Shown here: one piece after another, positions 10,268 through 18,474 of the stretch | How the letters are laid out: each line of letters starts with the position of its first letter | Position numbering within the stretch: position 1 is the stretch's first letter | From: an uncultured Paracoccaceae bacterium | GTDB taxonomy: Bacteria; Pseudomonadota; Alphaproteobacteria; Rhodobacterales; Rhodobacteraceae | Length of the DNA stretch: 64,000 nucleotides | NCBI GenBank assembly: GCA_947497065.1 | Contig: CANMEQ010000003.1 | Location: 186,001-250,000, forward strand | Direction of reading: 5' to 3' | Position numbers and translations under genes: made by a program | The notes under the pieces: generated by a model | Databases searched by the model: none | Seen by the model: only the letters and a program-made list of their open reading frames with translations | What the model was told of the DNA's origin: nothing

Positions 10268-11368
10268 ATGTTGAGAAGAACACTACTGGCGAGCGCCGCT
10301 GCAACAGCCATGATCGGCGGGGCCGCATTGGCCGATGGGCATGAGCCTGTGAAAGTTGGCTTCGTTTACGTGGGCCCAATCGGTGACGGTGGCTGGACGT
10401 ATGAGCACCACCAGGGTCTGCTTGCAGTGCAAGAAGAGTTCGGCGATGCGGTTGAGACTGTTTTCGTGGAAAGCGTGCCAGAAGGCCCGGACGCCGAGCG
10501 TGTGATGACGCAGATGGCGCTGGAAGGGGCTGACCTGATTTTCACAACGTCTTTTGGCTACATGGACCCGACGATCAACGTTGCTGCGAAATTCCCAGAC
10601 GTGCGTTTTGAGCATGCGACAGGGTATAAGCAGGCCGACAACGTGTCTGTTTATTCTGCGCGTTTCTATGAAGGTCGTGCGGTTCAGGGCCACATTGCGG
10701 GTCAGATGACCGAGAGCAACATCATCGGCTACATCGCGTCCTTCCCAATTCCGGAAGTTATTCGCGGGATCAACGCGGCCTATATTCACGCCAAAGAAGT
10801 GAACCCTGATGTCGAGTTCAAGATCATCTGGGCCTACACATGGTTCGACCCAGCGAAAGAGGCTGAAGCGGCCAACACGCTGATCGAGCAAGGTGCGGAC
10901 ATCATTTTGCAGCACACCGATTCCACTGCGCCACAGGCGGCGGCTGAAGCGGCGAATGAAGCTGGGGCGACTGTTTACACATTCGGTCAGGCGTCTGACA
11001 TGATCGAATTCGCGCCTGCGCCACGTGTGTCCTCTATCATCGACAACTGGGCGCCCTACTACATCGAACGCACACAAGCGGTGATCGACGGCACATGGGA
11101 AAGCGTTTCCACATGGGACGGCATGGACACTGGCATGGTTGAGATCGGTGAGATCACAGACGCTGTTCCTGCGGATGTGAAAGCATCGGCCGAGGAAATG
11201 ATCGCGGCCATCACAGCGGGCGAGTACCACCCGTTCACAGGCCCAATCAACAAGCAAGACGGGTCTGTTTGGTTGGCTGAAGGTGAGACTGCTGCGGACT
11301 ACGGTGATGACGGCTTGGCTGGTTTGAACTTCTACGTTGAAGGTCTGACAGCTGAAGTTCCACAGTAA
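10268..11368 (+). CDS. BMP/PnrA-family periplasmic substrate-binding protein (system A)
   Basis: The solute receptor of transporter A. It has a Sec signal peptide of about 22 residues ending ALA before DGHE, with no lipobox, so it should be a soluble periplasmic protein. The mature protein begins with KVGFVYVGPIGDGGWTYEHHQG, the BMP/Med-family start (FVxVGPxxDxGW). The family binds purine nucleosides or bases in studied members. A good ribosome-binding site (AGGGGGATT) lies nine bases before the ATG, and the gene is followed by a strong terminator. The 51-base gap before it is the only real space in the operon apart from the 28-codon ORF, and may allow separate, higher expression of the receptor. 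Confidence 0.93.
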   Translation: MLRRTLLASAAATAMIGGAALADGHEPVKVGFVYVGPIGDGGWTYEHHQGLLAVQEEFGDAVETVFVESVPEGPDAERVMTQMALEGADLIFTTSFGYMDPTINVAAKFPDVRFEHATGYKQADNVSVYSARFYEGRAVQGHIAGQMTESNIIGYIASFPIPEVIRGINAAYIHAKEVNPDVEFKIIWAYTWFDPAKEAEAANTLIEQGADIILQHTDSTAPQAAAEAANEAGATVYTFGQASDMIEFAPAPRVSSIIDNWAPYYIERTQAVIDGTWESVSTWDGMDTGMVEIGEITDAVPADVKASAEEMIAAITAGEYHPFTGPINKQDGSVWLAEGETAADYGDDGLAGLNFYVEGLTAEVPQ

Positions 11369-11398
11369 GTCACACTGGATCACTCCACATCACGATTT

Positions 11399-11431
11399 GA
11401 AGGCCCATCATTTTTTGGTGGGCCTTTTTCG
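11399..11431 (+). terminator. Rho-independent terminator of the xdh/transporter A operon
   Basis: AAGGCCCATCA and TGGTGGGCCTT pair with one mismatch around a T-rich loop and are followed by TTTTCGTTTTC. It sits 31 bases after the binding-protein stop. Confidence 0.85.
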
Positions 11432-11517
11432 TTTTCCTGTGGTACTACAGTTCACCTCGTTACGAGAATAGTAAGACCTACTGGGTCATTAGAGCTTTGA
11501 CAGCTTAGGATTTCGAG

Positions 11518-12657
11518 ATGAACACCAAAACTGACGTCATTCCTACGCCAGAAAAAGAGGTGCAAGAGCGCATTTCTTGCCCGGAACGTTTGTCCGCGCT
11601 AGACACTACAAACCTGATGGATAGCCCCCATGAGGAAGTGTTTGATCGCGCGGTGCGTTTGGCGACAAAGCTGACCGGACGGCCCGTTGGGTTGCTGTCG
11701 CTGGTGGATGGGACACGGCAATTTTTCAAAGCGCAGACCGGTTTGGACGGCTGGGCGTCGGAAGATCGCGAGACACCGCTGAGCCATTCGTTTTGCCAAT
11801 ATGTGGTGGCCGAAGATGCGCCTTTGATTGTGACCGATGCGCGCCAAGATGAACGTGTCAAAGACAATCTGGCGATCGATGATCTGGATGTTGTGGCCTA
11901 TTTGGGTGTGCCTGTGCGCGCGCCGGACGGGCATACGCTGGGGTCATTTTGTGTGATCGACGGCGACCCGTATGAGTGGTCCAAAGAAGACGTGCAGATT
12001 CTGGAAGACCTGTCGAAGATGATCGAGACGGAATTGCAATTCCGCGAGACGGTGACCCAGCGCGATATGTTGCTGGATGAAATGGATCACCGGCTAAAGA
12101 ATGTGTTTACCTTGCTGGGCGGCATGGTGCGCCAGACCGCGCGCGAGGCCTCGGATGCGAGCGAGATGGCCGATTTGATCAATGGCCGTTTGCATGCGCT
12201 GAGCTCTGCGCATTCCTTGATTTTGCCGAAGTCCGCCAATGGCAGCATTGATACCAATGATGTGTCGTTGGGCACATTGACGCAAACGGTGTTGTCCCCC
12301 TACCCGTCTACCCAGGCGCGCGTGCAGGGCAGCGATGTGACCTTGGGGCCGAAAGCCGCAGTCGCCTTTGCCCTGAGCCTGCATGAACTGGCGACGAATG
12401 CGGCCAAATACGGGGCCTTTTCGGCCTCGTCCGGGCGGGTCAATATCGGCTGGAGCGTGGATGCGGACAAATTGAGCCTGACGTGGCGCGAAGAATTGCC
12501 CGATGATTTGCAGGTGGAATTGAAAGAAAACGGTTTCGGATCACGGTTGTTGCAGATGAATGTCGAGGCCCAATTGGGCGGCACCTTGCAACGGGAACTG
12601 ACCCCGAAAGGGGTGCATGTTGGGTTTGATGTGCCTGTTGGCGCGCTGCTGCACTAA
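11518..12657 (+). CDS. GAF-domain sensor histidine kinase, HWE family
   Basis: A soluble 379-residue kinase. A GAF sensor domain spans about residues 38-172 (FDRAVRLATKLTGRPVGLLS; LSHSFCQYVV; VYLGVPV-like AYLGVPVRAPDG). The phospho-acceptor region DEMDHRLKNVF has H191. The N-box HELATNAAKYGAFS and the tryptophan-glutamate motif LTWREEL are hallmarks of HWE kinases. A G-rich ATP lid (ENGFGSRLL) follows. There is no transmembrane segment and no receiver domain. No response regulator is adjacent, so it is an orphan; alphaproteobacterial HWE kinases often feed the general stress response, but nothing here proves that. CTCGTTACGAG (11456-11466), a short palindrome, lies about 50 bases upstream. 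Confidence 0.92.
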   Translation: MNTKTDVIPTPEKEVQERISCPERLSALDTTNLMDSPHEEVFDRAVRLATKLTGRPVGLLSLVDGTRQFFKAQTGLDGWASEDRETPLSHSFCQYVVAEDAPLIVTDARQDERVKDNLAIDDLDVVAYLGVPVRAPDGHTLGSFCVIDGDPYEWSKEDVQILEDLSKMIETELQFRETVTQRDMLLDEMDHRLKNVFTLLGGMVRQTAREASDASEMADLINGRLHALSSAHSLILPKSANGSIDTNDVSLGTLTQTVLSPYPSTQARVQGSDVTLGPKAAVAFALSLHELATNAAKYGAFSASSGRVNIGWSVDADKLSLTWREELPDDLQVELKENGFGSRLLQMNVEAQLGGTLQRELTPKGVHVGFDVPVGALLH

Positions 12658-12741
12658 ACCAAAGCACGATTGGTTTTGAGACCGCCCTTTTCACGCTTGG
12701 GCGGCTGGCCTAGTGTGCCCGCAACTGTATTGGAGTTTGCG

Positions 12742-13137
12742 ATGCCATTTCGAGGTGCTGGTGGAACGGGAGGGGGCGAAGGCTCTTTCTTTCTGGGTTT
12801 GATCATGATGATTGCGGGCGGCTATTTGTTGCTGCGCGGCATTGTTGTGCAGCCGCAATTGGGATTCGGAAGCCGGATGTTTGGCATTGGCGGGTTTCAG
12901 GTGACCACGGGGCTGGTGCTGGTGCCGTTTATGTTTGGCGTCGGGATGGTGTTTTACAACAGCCGCAATTGGCTGGGGTGGTTTTTGGCGGGTGGCTCTG
13001 TTGTGGCCTTGGTGTTTGGTGTGATTGCCAGCATCAATTTCACCTTTGCCCGCATGAGCGCCTTTGACCTGTTGGTGATCCTGGTATTGCTGGTCGGCGG
13101 GATCGGCCTGTTTTTACGGTCGCTGCGGGCGCGGTAG
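12742..13137 (+). CDS. Small four-helix membrane protein, function unknown
   Basis: 131 residues. The N-terminus is glycine-rich (FRGAGGTGGGEG) and is followed by four hydrophobic helices at about residues 16-38, 48-70, 76-100 and 105-127. The basic tail RSLRAR suggests a cytoplasmic C-terminus. I chose the ATG at 12742, preceded by TTGGAG, over an in-frame ATG at 12670 because the extra 24 residues have no membrane or domain character. It is two bases upstream of the FAD oxidoreductase and probably cotranscribed with it. I do not recognise a family and infer no function. Confidence 0.75.
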   Translation: MPFRGAGGTGGGEGSFFLGLIMMIAGGYLLLRGIVVQPQLGFGSRMFGIGGFQVTTGLVLVPFMFGVGMVFYNSRNWLGWFLAGGSVVALVFGVIASINFTFARMSAFDLLVILVLLVGGIGLFLRSLRAR

Positions 13138-13139
13138 GC

Positions 13140-14213
13140 ATGATTGATTTTCTGGTCATCGGTGGCGGCATCGCGGGGGTGTCCGTTGGGGCGCGGCTGT
13201 CGGCGCTTGGGTCTGTGGTGGTGTTGGAGCGTGAAGACGCTCTGGCCTATCATGCATCGGGGCGGTCTGCGGCGATGTTTGAGGAAAGCTATGGCGCACC
13301 TGCCACCATTGCGCTGAACGAAGCCAGCCGTGATTATCATTTTGAAGCACATGGTGGGGTCACCCAGCCGCGCGGATTGATGTTGATTGGCACGGCGGAC
13401 AACAGGGCGGCGTTCGAGGCGGATCTGGTGTCGATGAGGATGGACGAGATCGCGCGCGCGGATGCGCTGGCGTTCGTGCCGGTGCTGAACGACACGGTGA
13501 CGCGGGCGGGATATCACGCGGATGCCTGGGACATTGATACCGACAAATTTGTGCAAGATTTTGTGCGCGTCTTGCGGCGGGCGGGCGGTGACGTGCGGTG
13601 CGCGGCACCGGTCACGGCGATCACGCGGACGGCAGAGGGCTGGGACGTTGAATGTGGTGGTGAGGTCGTTCAGGCCCGCCATGTGGTGAACGCGGCAGGC
13701 GCATGGGTGGATGAGGTGGCCGAATTGGCGGGCATAGCGCCAATCGGGATCACGCCCTTGCGCCGATCGATGGCGCGTATTCCGGCCCCCGGTGGGCGGG
13801 ATGTGTCGGGCTGGCCGATGATGTTTGGGCCGGGCGAGACATGGTACGCCAAGCCGGATGCCGGTGCGTTGATCGTGTCGCCAGCAGAAGAAACGCCGAT
13901 GCCACCGATGGACGCTTGGGCCGAGGATATGGTTTTGGCGGAAGGTCTGGCGCGCTATGAGGCGCATGTGACCGAGCCGGTGACGAAGGTTCTGTCGAAC
14001 TGGGCCGGTTTGCGGAGTTTCGCGCCGGATCGGAATTTGGTTTTGGGGCCCGACCCGCAGGACCCTGCGTTTATTTGGATGGCGGGCCAAGGGGGGTACG
14101 GGTTTCAGACGGCCCCTGCCGCGAGCCAGTTGGTGGCGGATTTGGTGGCCGGTGCGGTGCCGGAGATTGCTGCGGATATGGTGGCCAAAATGCGGCCCGA
14201 TCGGCTGCGATAG
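13140..14213 (+). CDS. FAD-dependent oxidoreductase (DAO family)
   Basis: A 357-residue flavoenzyme of the D-amino-acid oxidase/glycine oxidase fold. The dinucleotide-binding GGGIAGVSVGARLSALG begins near residue 7 with the acidic strand end at VVLERE. HASGRSAAMF is a family motif. The C-terminus WMAGQGGYGFQTAPAAS closes the FAD site. Likely substrates are amine or amino-acid compounds (D-amino acids, glycine, opines); nothing in the sequence fixes which. It follows the small membrane protein by two bases. Confidence 0.85.
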   Translation: MIDFLVIGGGIAGVSVGARLSALGSVVVLEREDALAYHASGRSAAMFEESYGAPATIALNEASRDYHFEAHGGVTQPRGLMLIGTADNRAAFEADLVSMRMDEIARADALAFVPVLNDTVTRAGYHADAWDIDTDKFVQDFVRVLRRAGGDVRCAAPVTAITRTAEGWDVECGGEVVQARHVVNAAGAWVDEVAELAGIAPIGITPLRRSMARIPAPGGRDVSGWPMMFGPGETWYAKPDAGALIVSPAEETPMPPMDAWAEDMVLAEGLARYEAHVTEPVTKVLSNWAGLRSFAPDRNLVLGPDPQDPAFIWMAGQGGYGFQTAPAASQLVADLVAGAVPEIAADMVAKMRPDRLR

Positions 14214-14259
14214 CCTTCGGGCGAATTGACCTTCGAGACAACACAAGCAAAGGTGCGTC

Positions 14260-15225
14260 ATGCCCAGCGCCACGAACCCCAATGCCCCACATCATCATGC
14301 GATGGCCAGCGAATTTGCCAAACACATCGGGTATGCGGGATTGCCCCGTTTTGAGGTGGTGTTTGTGTCGCCGGTGGAGCCGGAGGCGCGGCAGGTTTTG
14401 AAGGTCACGCTCGGGGATGAAGCCTATGCGTTGAAGGTTGATTTCACCTCCGCAGAGACGGGCCGGTTGGAGGGTGAGTTCAACGATCTGAAGGCGTTGC
14501 ATCGGCATTTTTCCGGATATGACAAGCTGGGCACGGCGACGCCGCTGTACCTGTCGCCGACGAAACGGTTCTTTGCGATGGAGTATTTGGACCATTACAC
14601 CGCCGGACGCAGATTGCGGCGCAGTGACAGCGCGCAAGCCACAAAGCAGGTGTACCGCCGTGTCGGGCTGTGGTTGACGGCGATGCATGAGTTCAAGCCG
14701 CAAAAACGGTCGCCGTTTTACGGACGTTGGATGCCGCAGGAAGTGGATCAGTGGATCGCGCAAGGGCAGATGGTTGCGGATGAGGCGGCGGTGGCGCGTA
14801 TGAATGCGCAGCTGGCCGAACAGATCGAAGAGGTTCAACTGGTGAAGGACACGCGAGTCTGGAGCCACGGTGATTTTCACAGTGAAAACATCATGTTGGG
14901 GCCGGGAATGACCTATGCCTACGATCTGACCGAGGCGAAGATGAAACTGGCGTTGTATGACATCGTGGATTTTCTGAAGGTCGATGTGTACCGCGATACG
15001 CCCGCCGCTGAGGTGGATTCCTCGGGGATTACGGCGGCGCACCGCGAGATGTTTTTTCGCGGTTACAAACACAAGGTAAAGCCGAAGCTGTTTGAGGTGG
15101 CGATGCGCGGGCGGTTGTTGATTGATTGGGCGTCGATCACCCCCCAAAGCCACGCGGCCAATGAAGAAGACCGCGTGCGGTTTGCGCAATTGCGCAAACG
15201 GTTGGAGATTGCGTTTCGCGACTAG
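14260..15225 (+). CDS. Aminoglycoside-phosphotransferase-like kinase, substrate unknown
   Basis: A 321-residue protein with a kinase-like APH fold. The Brenner-type catalytic motif is HGDFHSENIML (H204, D206, N211). The downstream metal-binding aspartate appears as AYDLTEA (about D222) instead of the usual D-(W/F)-E. The N-lobe shows a beta-rich region with YALKVDF, in which the lysine could be the ATP-contact lysine. APH-fold proteins of this kind phosphorylate small molecules; there is no reason to assume antibiotic resistance here. Its stop and the stop of the opposite gene share the tetramer CTAG at 15222-15225, so the two genes converge with overlapping stop codons. Confidence 0.75.
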   Translation: MPSATNPNAPHHHAMASEFAKHIGYAGLPRFEVVFVSPVEPEARQVLKVTLGDEAYALKVDFTSAETGRLEGEFNDLKALHRHFSGYDKLGTATPLYLSPTKRFFAMEYLDHYTAGRRLRRSDSAQATKQVYRRVGLWLTAMHEFKPQKRSPFYGRWMPQEVDQWIAQGQMVADEAAVARMNAQLAEQIEEVQLVKDTRVWSHGDFHSENIMLGPGMTYAYDLTEAKMKLALYDIVDFLKVDVYRDTPAAEVDSSGITAAHREMFFRGYKHKVKPKLFEVAMRGRLLIDWASITPQSHAANEEDRVRFAQLRKRLEIAFRD

Positions 15226-17720
15226 ATATCTTTGCGAATGGTTTCGTTTTTGGGGTCATAGGGGCTGTCTTGGACGACTTCGGCATCCCAAAGCTCGCGG
15301 AACATGCGGACTTTGAGTTTGGTGCCAACGGCCGCCAGTTCCGGAGGGACATAGCCCATGCCGATGGATTTGCCGAAGGCCACCGAATAGCCCCCTGAGG
15401 TGAGACGCCCCACTTTTTGCCCGTCGTGCACCAGCGCTTCGCGGCCCCATGGGTCGGCGTCGGCGGGGCCGTCGATCAGCAGTGTGACGCATTGGGAGCG
15501 GATGCCGATGGCCTCCATCGCGGCTTTGCCGTGGAAGTCTTTGGAGAGGTCGACGAAACGGGGCAGATCGGCCTCGAGCGGGGTCGCATCGCGGCCCAGT
15601 TCGGTGCCAAAGGCGCGGTAGGATTTTTCTTGGCGCAGCCAGTTTTGCGCGCGGGCGCCGACCAGTTTCATCCCGTGCGGTGCGCCCGCTTTTTCGAGCA
15701 GATCAAAGAGGTAGTTTTGCATCTCGATCGGGTGGTGGAGCTCCCAACCCAGCTCGCCCGTGTAGGCCACGCGGATGGCGTTGACGGGGCACATGCCCAG
15801 CTCGATCTGTTTGGCCGACAGCCACGGGAACCGTTTGTTGGAGAGGGCCGTGGCGGGATCGGGATCGGTGAGGACCGCGTTGAGAATATCGCGGGATTTG
15901 GGGCCTGCGAGGGCGAAGACGCCCCATTGGGTGGTGACGTCCTGGCAGTCGATGCGGCCAAATTCCGGTTCTTTGTCTTCGATGGCTTTGCGCAGGTAAT
16001 CGGCATCATAGGCGGACCATGCGCCTGCAGAGACGAGGTAGTATTCGTCGTCGGACAAGCGGACGATGGTGTATTCCGTGCGGGTCGTGCCATGGGCCGT
16101 AAGGGCGTAGGTCAGGTTGATGCGGCCCACGCGGGGCAGTTTGTTGGTGGTGAACCAATCGAGGAAGGCCGTGGCCCCTGCCCCTTTGATGATGTGTTTG
16201 GTGAAGGCTGTGGCATCGATCAGGCCTGCGGTTTCGCGGACGGCCTTGGCCTCGGCCACGGCGTGTTGCCACCATGCGCCACGGCGAAAGCTGCGGCTGT
16301 CGTGGTCAAAATTATCGGGCGCGTCGAGGGGGCCGAAATAATTGGGGCGTTCCCAGCCGTTGACCTGCCCGAATTGCGCGCCGCGGGCGGCTTGGCGGTC
16401 ATAGGCGGGCGATGTGCGCAGGGGGCGGCAGGCTGGGCGCTCTTCGTCTGGGTGGTGCAGGATGTAGACGTGATCGTAGCATTCTTCGTTTTTGCGCGCG
16501 GCGTATTCGGTGGTCATCCAGTCGCCGTAGCGTTTGGGGTCGAGGGAGGCCATGTCGATCTCGGCTTCGCCGTCGACCATCAGTTGGGCGAGGTAGTGGC
16601 CGGTGCCGCCGGCGGCGGTGATACCAAAGGAGAAGCCTTCGGCGAGCCACATGTTGCGCAGGCCGGGGGCTGGGCCGACGAGCGGGTTGCCGTCAGGGGT
16701 GTAGCAGATGGGGCCGTTGAAATCGTCTTTGAGCCCGCTGTTTTCGCAGGACGGGATGCGGTGGATCATCGCCATATATTGGTCTTCGATACGGTCGAGA
16801 TCGAGCTGGAACAGGTCCGCGCGGAAGCTGTCGGGGACGCCGTGTTCAAAACAGGCGGGGGCGTTTTTCTCGTAGACGCCCAAGATCCATCCGCCGCGCT
16901 CCTCGCGGACGTAGGATTGAGCGTCGGCGTCGCGGATGACGGGGTGTTCGGGGTTGGTTTTGCGGTGTTCGACCAGCGATTGGTCTTGGTCCATCACCAC
17001 GAATTGGTGTTCGACGGGAATGGCCGGCAGCTTGATGCCGAGCATTTTGGCGGTGCGTTGCGCATGGTTGCCCGAGGCTGTGACGACATGTTCGGCGGTG
17101 ATCACGATTTGCTCGTCCGACGGCACGAGGTTGCCGCCCTTTTCGATCATTTTGGTGCAGGTGACATTCCACGCCTCGCCGGTCCATTCGAAGGCGTCGG
17201 CCTGCCATTTGCGTTCGATCATCACGCCGCGTTGGCGTGCGCCCTTGGCCATGGCCATGGTGACATCGGCGGGATTAATGTAGCCGTCTTGCGCGTGGTA
17301 AATCGCGCCTTCTAGGTCATCGGTGTTGATCAGGGGCCATCGGGATTTGATCTGGTCTGGGGTGAGCCATTCGAGCGGGACATCACAGGTTTCGGCGGTG
17401 GAGGCGTAGAGCATGTATTCGTCCATGCGGGCCTTGGTTTGCGCCATGCGCAGGTTGCCCACGACAGCAAAGCCCGCGTTCAGCCCTGTTTCAGCCTCTA
17501 GGGTTTTGTAAAAATCGACCGAATATTTGTGAATGTGGGTCGTGGCGTAGGACATGTTGAACAAGGGCAGCAGGCCCGCGGCGTGCCATGTAGAGCCGGA
17601 GGTGAGCTCGTCGCGCTCCAGCAGCATCACATCGTCCCAGCCTGCTTTGGCCAAGTGATACGCAATCGACGTGCCCACGGCGCCGCCGCCAACGACCAAT
17701 GCTTTGACTTGGGTTTTCAT
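15222..17720 (-). CDS. FAD-dependent dimethylglycine/sarcosine dehydrogenase-like protein with GcvT domain
   Basis: An 832-residue two-part enzyme. The N-terminal DAO-type FAD domain has GGGAVGTSIAYHLAKAG and SGSTWHAAGL; H46 sits where dimethylglycine dehydrogenase binds FAD covalently. The C-terminal half (about residue 430 on) is a folate-binding GcvT/aminomethyltransferase domain, with YTGELGWELHHP and ARAQNWLRQEKSYRAFGTEL. Such fusions demethylate methylated glycines and pass the one-carbon unit to tetrahydrofolate. Marine Rhodobacterales carry several paralogues with different substrates, so the exact substrate is open. I chose the ATG at 17720 because GGAGAG lies just upstream and the GxGxxG motif then sits near residue 11. 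A 29-codon upstream extension to 17807 is not family-like. Confidence 0.9.
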   Translation of the reverse strand: MKTQVKALVVGGGAVGTSIAYHLAKAGWDDVMLLERDELTSGSTWHAAGLLPLFNMSYATTHIHKYSVDFYKTLEAETGLNAGFAVVGNLRMAQTKARMDEYMLYASTAETCDVPLEWLTPDQIKSRWPLINTDDLEGAIYHAQDGYINPADVTMAMAKGARQRGVMIERKWQADAFEWTGEAWNVTCTKMIEKGGNLVPSDEQIVITAEHVVTASGNHAQRTAKMLGIKLPAIPVEHQFVVMDQDQSLVEHRKTNPEHPVIRDADAQSYVREERGGWILGVYEKNAPACFEHGVPDSFRADLFQLDLDRIEDQYMAMIHRIPSCENSGLKDDFNGPICYTPDGNPLVGPAPGLRNMWLAEGFSFGITAAGGTGHYLAQLMVDGEAEIDMASLDPKRYGDWMTTEYAARKNEECYDHVYILHHPDEERPACRPLRTSPAYDRQAARGAQFGQVNGWERPNYFGPLDAPDNFDHDSRSFRRGAWWQHAVAEAKAVRETAGLIDATAFTKHIIKGAGATAFLDWFTTNKLPRVGRINLTYALTAHGTTRTEYTIVRLSDDEYYLVSAGAWSAYDADYLRKAIEDKEPEFGRIDCQDVTTQWGVFALAGPKSRDILNAVLTDPDPATALSNKRFPWLSAKQIELGMCPVNAIRVAYTGELGWELHHPIEMQNYLFDLLEKAGAPHGMKLVGARAQNWLRQEKSYRAFGTELGRDATPLEADLPRFVDLSKDFHGKAAMEAIGIRSQCVTLLIDGPADADPWGREALVHDGQKVGRLTSGGYSVAFGKSIGMGYVPPELAAVGTKLKVRMFRELWDAEVVQDSPYDPKNETIRKDI

Positions 17721-17968
17721 GAAGATCTCTCCGGTTCGTATCGCTTTGTCACACTGTGCCCGATGTTTTGCGGCCGTGAGAAACCCACCCGACCTGACAG
17801 GGGTCAAAACCGACGCATTGGTGTCGCAGGTGGAGGATTTGGAGGAATGCGGCGTTTAAAGGGGTGGGACGGGCGTGCCTGAGGAGTGTTGGCGCGCGCA
17901 GGTGCCGTAAGGTCAACAAAATCAAGGAGATAGAATAGGCCATGCTAAAAACCCAATGATCTTAGCGG
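17721..17968. other. Intergenic region, no gene recognised
   Basis: This upstream region of the FAD/GcvT gene should contain its promoter. A 64-codon frame on the minus strand (17749-17943) has no family character and no ribosome-binding site. I see no riboswitch-like tandem structure and no tRNA. Confidence 0.5.
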
Positions 17969-17969
17969 G

Positions 17970-18000
17970 TTAACGGCAAGTTAACGTGTGCGGCAATAAT
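17970..18000 (+). promoter_or_regulatory. Candidate CtrA box with downstream -10 element
   Basis: TTAACGGCAAGTTAAC at 17970-17985 fits the CtrA consensus TTAA-N7-TTAAC. Nine bases later AATAAT (17995-18000) could be the -10, so the box would replace the -35 as at CtrA-activated promoters. It points toward the lipoprotein gene at 18126. Confidence 0.5.
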
Positions 18001-18028
18001 ACGACAGCGCATGCGGAGGGTGAAAGAG

Positions 18029-18073
18029 ATGAGAGTTTCCACTAGGAGAATGGCGCAATCCTACCTATGTTAG
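18029..18073 (+). CDS. Possible 14-residue leader peptide
   Basis: An ATG at 18029 is preceded by a strong Shine-Dalgarno (GGAGGG eight bases upstream) and is followed by MRVSTRRMAQSYLC and TAG. It lies in the predicted 5' leader of the lipoprotein mRNA, 52 bases before that gene's ATG. A small GGCCG/CGGCC hairpin follows near 18093-18109. It could be a regulatory leader or chance. Confidence 0.25.
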   Translation: MRVSTRRMAQSYLC

Positions 18074-18125
18074 GGATACAGTAACGCGAGAAGGCCGTGC
18101 AAAGCGGCCCCGCGAGGAGAGCAGT

Positions 18126-18323
18126 ATGACACGTTTTAGTTTGGCAGCACTTGGTGCTGCGATGGTGCTTGGGGCATGTTCGCCACCAGATATCACGTCC
18201 CGTTTGGACAGTGCAGACACTTTGTATTCAGGGTTTGAATCCGCTGAAAGTTACACGCCACGGCCTGTGGGCTCGCGGTCTGATAACGATTTTTTGCGGT
18301 TCTCTACGATGGGCATTCAGTAA
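18126..18323 (+). CDS. Small lipoprotein, function unknown
   Basis: 65 residues. A type II signal peptide ends in the lipobox LGAC at C18 (MTRFSLAALGAAMVLGAC). The mature part of 48 residues (SPPDITSRLDSADTLYSGFES...) is polar with no cysteine and no recognised domain. Serine follows the lipid-modified cysteine, so outer-membrane sorting would be expected by general rules. A GAGGAGAG ribosome-binding site precedes the ATG. The upstream CtrA-like promoter suggests cell-cycle or motility-linked expression; this is inference. Confidence 0.8.
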   Translation: MTRFSLAALGAAMVLGACSPPDITSRLDSADTLYSGFESAESYTPRPVGSRSDNDFLRFSTMGIQ

Positions 18324-18431
18324 GGCGCCCATTTACCCGCACCGGCACGCCCTACGGGTCACCGATTTGGTGAAAGGTCAGGGGAACCGGAATAGACAGA
18401 ACGCGTGACGCGGGTCATGCTGCCCTAAAGG

Positions 18432-18460
18432 GATGCCCAAGTGTGCGCACGTTGGGCATC
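18432..18460. repeat. 29-base imperfect inverted repeat before the lipase-like gene
   Basis: GATGCCCAA and TTGGGCATC form nine paired bases around a loop that contains the palindrome GTGCGCAC. There is no T-run after it, so it is not an obvious terminator. It lies 14 bases before the chosen start at 18475 and could be an operator or mRNA hairpin. Confidence 0.5.
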
Positions 18461-18474
18461 AGACAGGGGGTCAT

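Noticed and set aside
17098-17105. GTGATCAC octamer, also at 44012-44019
   Set aside because: Both lie inside conserved coding sequence and lack the flanking T/A of the sdhC-upstream copies, so I treat them as chance.
15417-17315. A 632-codon open frame antisense to the FAD/GcvT gene
   Set aside because: Its composition (long runs of valine, glycine, alanine and phenylalanine) is that of a complement frame, it has no ribosome-binding site, and the minus-strand enzyme has clear motifs along the whole stretch.
17749-17943. A 64-codon minus-strand frame in the region upstream of the FAD/GcvT gene
   Set aside because: No ribosome-binding site and no domain; the arginine/leucine/histidine-rich sequence looks like chance.
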